From Fictibacillus enclensis (GTDB lineage Bacteria; Bacillota; Bacilli; Bacillales; Fictibacillaceae): 64,000 bases of DNA. The notes beneath the pieces were generated by a model. It was not told the DNA's origin. It saw only the letters and a list, made by a program, of their open reading frames with translations, and did no database searches. Of the stretch, positions 16,660-23,103 are shown in pieces. Position numbers and translations under genes: made by a program. The stretch covers positions 1,550,001 through 1,614,000 of the forward strand of contig NZ_KQ758617.1 in the NCBI RefSeq assembly GCF_001457035.1. The letters are read 5' to 3'. How positions within the stretch are numbered: position 1 is the first letter of the stretch; each line of letters starts with the position of its first letter.

Positions 16660-17778
16660 TTATGATATGTCATCCATTATCTTGTTAAGTATCGTTAGCA
16701 CGGTTAGTGCTGAAGCTTTCATCGGATTGACGCGGAGACCAAATTCCTTTAACCGCGGCTGATGCTCAAGGAAACTGCCGGATACCCGGTAAATCATGGG
16801 CAACAGTTCATATTTCGATTCAGCGCCAACCGGGTAGGTCGCTGCACCATGGCAGCTTGCGTTTTCAATTACTTTTTGGGCAATGGGCTTCTTCAGCTCT
16901 ACGATCACATTTTTTGACTGGGAATTGGTGATATATGCCTCTTTTACGAAGGGGACCTCTCCTTTATTTAGTCTTTCGCACAAATCTTCCACCTGTTCAT
17001 TTTGAATGGCCAGCATAACAGGTGCCATCGTCATGGCGCGCAGCAATTCATGGCCTTCATGCCCTTGAACCTGTCCCCCTCCTGAATAATTGCGCTTATG
17101 GAGTGTTTCGATGAAATCTTTCGTTCCCAAAATGACTCCAATTCCTTCTGGCCCCAGAACTTTAAAACCGGAAAAGGTGGAAACATGAGCCCCATATTCA
17201 ACGCCTATTCCTTTCATTTTTAAAGCGCAATAATTATCATCGACAATGATCATTACATCCGGCCGGAGATCCTTGACTTGAGAAATCACTTCCTGAATCC
17301 GATAAGTGTCTGTTGGCTGCTGCCTTGCATGCTGAACATAAAATACCTTGATTTCTGTATGTTTCTGTAAGGCTTTAATCAGTTGCTCCTTGTGGTTGTA
17401 ATTTACCGGTTTCTGCACTAACCCCATCAGGCGAAAGGTTTCCCTTGTGGTCATGTACATCGGTGCATCATGGACAAAAATGGAATCCCCCGGCTCAGCT
17501 AAAATACTTAACGCTAACCGGATGGCACCGGTGCCGCTTCCTCTTACCAGTGCACACGCTTCACTGCCAAATACACTGGCGATTACTTTTTCCGCCTTTG
17601 CTGTCGTTTGCGGCCGGTGATGGTCGGGATGCAACCCGACATCGCCGAGGGTAAAAAATGAATTGTGGTGAAAGACTTTGGTCATCTCTTCTACCAATCG
17701 AAACTGCAGTTCCTTTGCTTCTTCCAGTGTTCGGTTCTCCAACATAGATTCCGCATATTTAAGTCGCACCCTGTTCAC
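16660..17778 (-). CDS. yhfS: YhfS-like aminotransferase (PLP fold type I)
   Basis: 372-residue aminotransferase-like protein matching E. coli YhfS. Seen: VRGSGTGAIRLALSIL (PLP phosphate cradle), VMIIVDDNYCALK with the aspartate that pairs to the PLP ring nitrogen, and STFSGFKVLGPEGIGVILG with the Schiff-base lysine. The GTG start overlaps the stop of php as GTGA, indicating translational coupling. Substrate unknown. Together with YhfX it gives the cluster two different PLP enzymes, pointing to an amino acid or amino-containing substrate. Confidence 0.83.
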   Translation of the reverse strand: MNRVRLKYAESMLENRTLEEAKELQFRLVEEMTKVFHHNSFFTLGDVGLHPDHHRPQTTAKAEKVIASVFGSEACALVRGSGTGAIRLALSILAEPGDSIFVHDAPMYMTTRETFRLMGLVQKPVNYNHKEQLIKALQKHTEIKVFYVQHARQQPTDTYRIQEVISQVKDLRPDVMIIVDDNYCALKMKGIGVEYGAHVSTFSGFKVLGPEGIGVILGTKDFIETLHKRNYSGGGQVQGHEGHELLRAMTMAPVMLAIQNEQVEDLCERLNKGEVPFVKEAYITNSQSKNVIVELKKPIAQKVIENASCHGAATYPVGAESKYELLPMIYRVSGSFLEHQPRLKEFGLRVNPMKASALTVLTILNKIMDDIS

Positions 17779-18695
17779 CCCCTCTCCTTAATGCTGAACG
17801 CCTTTTTCGGATTTTCCTTCAACAGCTTCTCGATGACCGCTTCTGTCACTCCCTGTTTTTTCAAGGCAGGAACAAACGACCGGAGAACAACATCATACCC
17901 ATGTCCGCCGGAAGAACGCAGATGGGATTTTCTCGTTAGATCACTGGAAAGCAGCAGTTGGTCTTCATATCCCTCTTCCAAAAAAAGAAGCAGGGCATTC
18001 AAGCGATCCTGATCCGATCGGTAATTCTCTTTACCGATCGTGTCGAGAGCGACATATGCCCCGCTTTTCAATACGTCCAAAACGACTCCGTTATCCTGGT
18101 TTAAGTCCTGATGTCCGATGATGACCTGATGAAGCGGTAATGCTTCTGTTATAAACAAATCGATCTGTTCGGCAGCGCACGTTCCCAGAGTGGTATGGGT
18201 GGAGAGAGTCAAACCCGTCTGACGGGCTGCCTCTATAGCTCCATGGAATAATTCTGTTTCAATGGGTTTAAATTCATTGAAACTGCTACCAATCTCACCA
18301 ATGACCCCTGGCTTGATGCCTGTTCCAGCAATACCGTAACAAATTTCATCTACCATCCACTCAGCAAACTGATCACGGGTCCATTGCTGTTTATCTTCTG
18401 GGATAAAAGGATCCTTATAACAGCCTGTACTTGCGACAATGTGCAGATCGAGCGTGGTGCTCAATTGTTTCAGGATCTCTGGGTTCCTGCCCATTCCATC
18501 ATTCGTGACCTCGATCACCGTCCGGCCGCCGAGCACTTTAAATTGTTCCAAGTCTTCGGCGACTAACTTTTCTTCCTGCAAACAGCAATCCTTGTCGTTT
18601 TTGATATGACTTAAATCCACATACAGATGTTCATGACAGGCACAGATACCCAATTCATCTGGCTCGATCAGACCTTTCACGGTTTGTATAAGCAT
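17775..18695 (-). CDS. php: Phosphotriesterase homology protein (Php/YhfV)
   Basis: Amidohydrolase-superfamily binuclear metalloenzyme, 306 residues. Seen: CACHEHLYVDLS (HxH metal ligands, residues about 21-23), GVIGEIGSS in the bridging-ligand position (glutamate here, as in E. coli PHP, rather than the carbamylated lysine of true phosphotriesterase), LSTHTTLGT, IIGHQDL and LLSSDLTRKS with the catalytic aspartate. GGAGGAGA precedes the ATG. In spite of the name, members of this branch are lactonases or hydrolases of unknown natural substrate. It is 12 bp downstream of the yhfT-like membrane gene. Confidence 0.87.
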   Translation of the reverse strand: MLIQTVKGLIEPDELGICACHEHLYVDLSHIKNDKDCCLQEEKLVAEDLEQFKVLGGRTVIEVTNDGMGRNPEILKQLSTTLDLHIVASTGCYKDPFIPEDKQQWTRDQFAEWMVDEICYGIAGTGIKPGVIGEIGSSFNEFKPIETELFHGAIEAARQTGLTLSTHTTLGTCAAEQIDLFITEALPLHQVIIGHQDLNQDNGVVLDVLKSGAYVALDTIGKENYRSDQDRLNALLLFLEEGYEDQLLLSSDLTRKSHLRSSGGHGYDVVLRSFVPALKKQGVTEAVIEKLLKENPKKAFSIKERG

Positions 18696-18707
18696 GTATT
18701 CTCCTCC

Positions 18708-20006
18708 TTAGCCTGCAGGCGGTGTGTACAATCCAATCCACACGAGAATATTTCCGAGAATCCCCACGGCGATAGCCCCGATTGGACCTACAGCCATGCG
18801 GACAATCGGCCGGCCGGCCGCCTCGTTGAGCAAATAGAGCCCGGCAATCGCAAAAAAACCGAGTCCTGGAACAATGGCGTTGGCCGCGTTCGCACCGCCG
18901 ATCAGCAAAGCCACTTCAAGCACCCGTGTCATGGCGGTACGAATGTTTTCGCCGGATTCACGAATACCCGGGTAGCGGTCAAGCACTTTGGCTAACTGTG
19001 TCAGCAGCATTACTTCGGCAAAGATAATAACTGCCCCCAGAATGGCGGCGAGGAAAGGGTTAGGTGAAAAAATACCTGCGCCAAAAACAAAGGTAAATCC
19101 AACAGGGCCATAAACCCCTGTTGCAATGGCGGTACTTGCGATTAACGGGACGAATCCAATCGCTTTAGCGAGTGAAGCAATACCGCCTTCGGAAATCTTA
19201 CCGTCAGAAAGCAGGTTAAGAGAAATAGGATCTCCTGCAATCATAAGCTGATTGGTTGCAACGGCCACGAGCGCGCCACTGATCATTAATACCCAGGAGT
19301 ATTTCCTGATTTTTGCGACCCGTTCGGTAAACAACGAGGCAAGTATGGAAAGGTTCTGGTCTTCGGATTTTTCCCTTATGGCAAACGAAAGCAAAAAGAC
19401 CATTCCTATGATTAAGGCAATACCTTCAGGACTTAATACAACTTGTGTTCCGTTAATCAAAATCAGTTTTTCAATGTTGGCAAAAACAATAAGCTGACGG
19501 GCAATGGCTGCTGCGATAAAGGTAAGTACACCTTTCTTGATGCTGAATTGCAAGGCAACAGCAATGGCAGGGAACACCATAAAAGAAACAACCACCGGTT
19601 CGCCCACTTTATTGAATCCATCCACGAAATTAAGAGGCAGCATTTTAAACACTTCAACGACCGACTGGAGTCCATAGTAAATGCCAAGTCCATATAGGGC
19701 TCCCGCCACACCTGCCAATACGGCATTCACTTTGCTCCGGTTAAACGCCAGACCGATGATATCAGTACCAAGCAAGATACTGTGGATTAAGATAATACTT
19801 CCTGCAATCGAGATCGGAATTCCAAACCCGATGACAAGACCAAAGCTCATGGCGAATGCAGTTACTCCCAATTCTTTGCGGCTCATCCGTCCTTCCAGAT
19901 TTTCTGGTACGATTGGACGGAGACCATCATTAAAAACGGCGATTCCCAAATTTGCCATAACTGCAGCAAGCGCACCGATACAAACCATTAACCCCGCTTC
20001 CAGCAT
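18708..20006 (-). CDS. yhfT: YhfT-family membrane protein, putative transporter
   Basis: 432-residue polytopic inner-membrane protein with about 11-12 hydrophobic segments, matching YhfT of E. coli. Seen: LMVCIGALAAVMANLGIAVF, IIGLAFNRSKVNAVLAGVAG, AKVLDRYPGIRESGENIRTA and GRPIVRMAVGPIGAIAVGIL. No known transporter family motif is apparent. AAGGGGGATAAATC precedes the ATG. Its place among soluble catabolic enzymes suggests that it imports the cluster's substrate (inference). Confidence 0.82.
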   Translation of the reverse strand: MLEAGLMVCIGALAAVMANLGIAVFNDGLRPIVPENLEGRMSRKELGVTAFAMSFGLVIGFGIPISIAGSIILIHSILLGTDIIGLAFNRSKVNAVLAGVAGALYGLGIYYGLQSVVEVFKMLPLNFVDGFNKVGEPVVVSFMVFPAIAVALQFSIKKGVLTFIAAAIARQLIVFANIEKLILINGTQVVLSPEGIALIIGMVFLLSFAIREKSEDQNLSILASLFTERVAKIRKYSWVLMISGALVAVATNQLMIAGDPISLNLLSDGKISEGGIASLAKAIGFVPLIASTAIATGVYGPVGFTFVFGAGIFSPNPFLAAILGAVIIFAEVMLLTQLAKVLDRYPGIRESGENIRTAMTRVLEVALLIGGANAANAIVPGLGFFAIAGLYLLNEAAGRPIVRMAVGPIGAIAVGILGNILVWIGLYTPPAG

Positions 20007-20031
20007 GATTTATCCCCCTTATTTATTTGAT

Positions 20032-20397
20032 CTATGTGTATTGTTTCAGTAAGGCTCCCATTACGTATTCCACCGCTTGTTCCTTATGATCTCCTGTAAA
20101 ACCAAATGCTTTTGCCCCTGATTCCACCGCTTGTTCCACCTGTTCTTTAACCGGCTTTTTACCAGGCATGGAAATGGTGGCACATTTCGGTTTTCCCAAT
20201 AGAGCAATGGCCATGGCAAGTGCTCCGCCTCCCCCGGTATGGCAGGCTCCGAGGTAATAATCCGCTCCGCCTGATTTAATGAGCATAGCCGCTTCAAGAT
20301 CCGATTTTATAACAACGTTAACCTGATCTCCTCCCGCTGCCTTGACCAACTGTTGAATTTCCTGCTTTTCCACTTGTCCTCCGATTGCAATCCTCAT
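20032..20397 (-). CDS. yhfU: YhfU-like DUF2620 small protein
   Basis: 121-residue soluble protein of the DUF2620/YhfU family: MRIAIGGQVEKQEIQQLVKA, DYYLGACHTGGGGALAMAIA and GKPVKEQVEQAV-like lysine-rich middle. The CHTGGGGALA glycine-rich loop is the family hallmark and could bind a phosphate or nucleotide. GGGGGAGAC precedes the ATG. It has no known function; it always accompanies YhfT-type membrane proteins in the clusters I know, so it may be an accessory transport component (inference). Confidence 0.8.
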   Translation of the reverse strand: MRIAIGGQVEKQEIQQLVKAAGGDQVNVVIKSDLEAAMLIKSGGADYYLGACHTGGGGALAMAIALLGKPKCATISMPGKKPVKEQVEQAVESGAKAFGFTGDHKEQAVEYVMGALLKQYT

Positions 20398-20412
20398 TTG
20401 TCTCCCCCTCTG

Positions 20413-20757
20413 CTAGGCTGATAGCACATTCACAAAATGCAGGTATAAAAACTCTTTTTCTTCTTCTGGCAAGTTCTGATTTAACAGTTTTTCAATCCAG
20501 CCGACACGTCCCCGTGCTTCCTCCATTTTCGGAGATTGATAGACTTCTATCATGATATCCGTTGGCGGCGGGAGCAGCTCCTGCTCTCTTTCTATTCTTG
20601 TTAGTGCCATTGCGAGATGTGTAATCAGCATAGTGTACTGGTCCGCTTCATTCTCGCTTACAAATTTCTGAATGGTCTTCCGGCAGATGTCAAAAGCCGT
20701 CTCTGTAATGGAATCGCTGCTTTTTAACAACTCCAGGCGTTCCAGCAATCCATTCAC
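20413..20757 (-). CDS. yhfY: Stand-alone PRD domain protein (YhfY-like)
   Basis: 114-residue protein that consists essentially of one PTS regulation domain (PRD): an all-alpha unit with LITHLAMALTRIEREQ carrying the usual PRD histidine, and a C-terminal EKEFLYLHFVNVL containing the second. It matches YhfY. GTG start with GGAGG upstream. PRDs are usually phosphorylated by HPr or EIIB in antiterminators; a free one in an operon with a GntR-like regulator suggests a link between PTS state and this pathway (inference). Confidence 0.75.
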   Translation of the reverse strand: MNGLLERLELLKSSDSITETAFDICRKTIQKFVSENEADQYTMLITHLAMALTRIEREQELLPPPTDIMIEVYQSPKMEEARGRVGWIEKLLNQNLPEEEKEFLYLHFVNVLSA

Positions 20758-20784
20758 TTAAATCCTCCTTTCAAAAACACTTTA

Positions 20785-21705
20785 TTAATATTTAGGGAGA
20801 TGATCTCCTGTTTGTACCATTTCCTGAATCTGTTTCACCTTTTCTAAATGAACCAGGCTCAGTCCATAAGCTCCCTTTTTATTGTCGTTCCTGGCTACAC
20901 ATACGGCCTCCCCCATATACTCTCCCATCTTTTTAGCTAGGGGCGAAGAAAGCTGCATGGTGTGATAGCGTTCATTATCCACCTCATCCATATTCCAGAT
21001 GGTGGCGTCGATTGTTTTGGCCTGAATATGCCGAAGCAAATGCATGTAGTTCAGCTCGATGTATTGCACGTTTTTATTCTTAGTCTCTTCTTTAATCAAA
21101 ACTTGTTGGTCGGTTGAGAACGGGTCAATTCCAATCTTCATCCCGTCTTCAAAGCTTTTGTATTTCCGGTCTGAAAAAATAACCGCATGTTTGGATACAT
21201 AGGAGTAGCTTCCAAACGAAAGAAGAGTGGAAAGTTCAGGATGCTCTTTCATGGCTTCATTTGCCGAAAACCTGGAAACGATGGCAAAATCGTACCTGCC
21301 CTGTACTACCTCCTGGAGCCGGAGTTTTGCTCCCCTCATGAATGCAATACTTAATTCCATTCCTTGCGCCTGACACTCGGAAGAAAGTCCGGATGCGAGG
21401 CCTTCATACTTTTTGGAATAAGGTAAAGGCATGATTCCCGTTAATCGCTCCATGCCGCAAAATTTCAAGAGCTGAGGGGTGTTTTTGTACCGTAAAAAAG
21501 TCCCCAAATGACCTTTGGCTTGAAGCCGGATACTTCCGCTTTCCTCCAGGTATTTTAGAACCGTCTGGATCGTGCCTCTGCCCACACCGTTCATACTCGC
21601 TAAATCACCAATCTTTGGGATGCGATGATCCACTTCAATGAATAAGAAAGATTCTGCTATTTTTTGCAGGATCATTCCTTTTTTTGATAAAAGCCGTTCA
21701 TTCAT
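20785..21705 (-). CDS. yhfZ: YhfZ-like transcriptional regulator
   Basis: 306-residue regulator related to E. coli YhfZ. Residues about 10-65 form a GntR-type winged helix (RIPKIGDLASMNGVGRGTIQ then TVLKYLEESGSIRLQAKGHLG). The rest resembles a periplasmic-binding-protein sensor (GIMPLPYSKKYEGLASGLSS, FAIVSRFSANEAM). It is the first gene of the yhf-like run and probably controls it and itself. A TACAAA-N2-TTTGTA dyad sits 21-34 bp upstream of the start. The Shine-Dalgarno is weak, in keeping with a low-abundance regulator. Confidence 0.8.
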   Translation of the reverse strand: MNERLLSKKGMILQKIAESFLFIEVDHRIPKIGDLASMNGVGRGTIQTVLKYLEESGSIRLQAKGHLGTFLRYKNTPQLLKFCGMERLTGIMPLPYSKKYEGLASGLSSECQAQGMELSIAFMRGAKLRLQEVVQGRYDFAIVSRFSANEAMKEHPELSTLLSFGSYSYVSKHAVIFSDRKYKSFEDGMKIGIDPFSTDQQVLIKEETKNKNVQYIELNYMHLLRHIQAKTIDATIWNMDEVDNERYHTMQLSSPLAKKMGEYMGEAVCVARNDNKKGAYGLSLVHLEKVKQIQEMVQTGDHLPKY

Positions 21706-21725
21706 TTGTGTTCTACCACGCTTTG

Positions 21726-21739
21726 TACAAAAATTTGTA
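21726..21739. promoter_or_regulatory. TACAAA-TT-TTTGTA dyad, candidate YhfZ operator
   Basis: TACAAAAATTTGTA on the plus strand is an inverted repeat with 6-bp perfect half sites and a 2-bp spacer, located 21-34 bp before the yhfZ start. Its position fits autoregulation. I did not find a second copy elsewhere in the cluster. Confidence 0.45.
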
Positions 21740-21805
21740 TTTTCAACATCAACATACCATATGCGAAAGAAGGAGACAATAAATTTTTTGAAAATTTAAA
21801 AAAGA

Positions 21806-21824
21806 GCCATCCCAGCAGGATGCC
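21806..21824 (-). terminator. Rho-independent terminator after metE-like gene
   Basis: Minus strand GGCATCC/GGATGGC-type stem with loop TGCTG, followed by CTCTTTTTTAAATTTT. It lies 19 bp after the stop of the methionine synthase-like gene and isolates it from the yhfZ promoter region. Confidence 0.75.
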
Positions 21825-21842
21825 CCTCGTTCTCTTACTATT

Positions 21843-22958
21843 TTATAGAATGTTTAATTTCAATACCTCGTTTGCAATGGAAACGACATGTCTAATTTTT
21901 TCCCACTGCTGCTCCTCTGTCAGCAGATTTCCTTCCTCTGTGGAAGAAAATCCGCACTGAGGGCTGAGACAGATTTGATCCAGTGGAACATACTGGGAAG
22001 CCTCACGAATTCGTTCCTTAATGAGTTTCGGATCTTCCAATTCGCCGAATTTTGATGTAATCAGTCCAAGAACAATCTGTAAATCGGAGCGGTTCACATG
22101 CCGAAGAGGTTCGAAGCCGCCGGAACGCTCATCATCAAATTCAAGGAATAACCCGTCCACCTTTAATTTGCCGAAAATGTATTCGGAAGCATTGTCATAG
22201 CCTCCGCTTGCCGTATAGCTGGACTTGAAGTTTCCTCGGCAGATGTGCATGGTGATGACCATGTCTTCCGGCTTTTTGGCAATGGATTCATTAATGGCAC
22301 GTGTAAAACGCTCAAGCAATTCATCGATTGAGTAACCTTTAGCGGCAATCTGTTCCTGACCCTTTTCAGAGAAGAAAACAGCCCAGGCCGTATCGTCAAG
22401 CTGCAGATACCGGCAGCCGGCATCATAAAATGCTTGAATGGCTTTCTGGTAAACCGCGATCAGATCGTTAAAAAATTCATCTTTGTCCGGATATACCTTT
22501 TCATCAATCGTTCCCCTGAAAAACAGCATGTTGGGGCTGGGGATTGTGAATTTTGCGACATGGTCCCCTGCAAGATCATGAAGGAATTTATAATCTTCAA
22601 GCATTGGATGGTCGCTAAAGTCCAGTTTGCCAACGACCTTAATTCCGTGCGCTTTTGTTTGTACACCGTTAAACTGAATGCCGGCGTTAGTTTCGTAAAG
22701 TTCTACGCCTTCTAATTGAGACAGAAAATCAAAATGCCACCAGGCACGTCGAAACTCTCCGTCCGTTACGGCCTGCAGCCCTGCTTCTTTTTGTTTTTCC
22801 ACTAGACGTGTAATTTCTTCATCTTCAATGTTACGAAGCTGCTCTCTCGTAATGTCCCCATTTTGGTGAAGGACACGGGCTTCTTTAATCCGCTCAGGGC
22901 GTAAAAAACTCCCTACATGATCGGCTTTGTAAGGTCCTTTTGTTAACGTTGTTGTCAA
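21843..22958 (-). CDS. MetE C-terminal-like (B12-independent) methyltransferase, YxjG/YxjH type
   Basis: Zinc-dependent homocysteine methyltransferase-like protein, 371 residues, equivalent to the C-terminal catalytic half of MetE. Seen: YKADHVGSFLRPERIKEAR, TDGEFRRAWWHFDF, zinc-site segments VITMHICRGNF and ICLSPQCGFSSTEEGN, and LQLDDTAWAVFF. TTG start with AAGGAG 9 nt upstream. Members of this family use methyl donors other than folate polyglutamate in some bacteria. Bacillus yxjG/yxjH are preceded by S-box riboswitches, but the gap upstream here (23 to 145 bp) shows no S-box and contains another gene's terminator. It is monocistronic. Confidence 0.85.
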   Translation of the reverse strand: MTTTLTKGPYKADHVGSFLRPERIKEARVLHQNGDITREQLRNIEDEEITRLVEKQKEAGLQAVTDGEFRRAWWHFDFLSQLEGVELYETNAGIQFNGVQTKAHGIKVVGKLDFSDHPMLEDYKFLHDLAGDHVAKFTIPSPNMLFFRGTIDEKVYPDKDEFFNDLIAVYQKAIQAFYDAGCRYLQLDDTAWAVFFSEKGQEQIAAKGYSIDELLERFTRAINESIAKKPEDMVITMHICRGNFKSSYTASGGYDNASEYIFGKLKVDGLFLEFDDERSGGFEPLRHVNRSDLQIVLGLITSKFGELEDPKLIKERIREASQYVPLDQICLSPQCGFSSTEEGNLLTEEQQWEKIRHVVSIANEVLKLNIL

Positions 22959-23067
22959 TTGTGACAGCTCCTTGAAATTTTTAACCCTATTATAACCATA
23001 AAATTGAGCTATACGCTATGCTTTTGTCTTAATTCATCAAATAATGAAAATTTTTTGTCATAAAAAA

Positions 23068-23089
23068 GTCTCTCCTTATATGGAGAGAC
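23068..23089 (-). terminator. Rho-independent terminator after phosphoesterase gene
   Basis: GTCTCTCC/GGAGAGAC-type stem (8-9 bp) with an AT loop, followed on the minus strand by TTTTTTATG, 15 bp after the stop codon at 23104. Confidence 0.85.
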
Positions 23090-23103
23090 CTATTTTTTCA
23101 TTA

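Noticed and set aside
22959-23067. S-box (SAM) riboswitch upstream of the metE-like gene
   Set aside because: The gap is only about 100 bp, shows no S-box core motif and no terminator/antiterminator pair for that gene.
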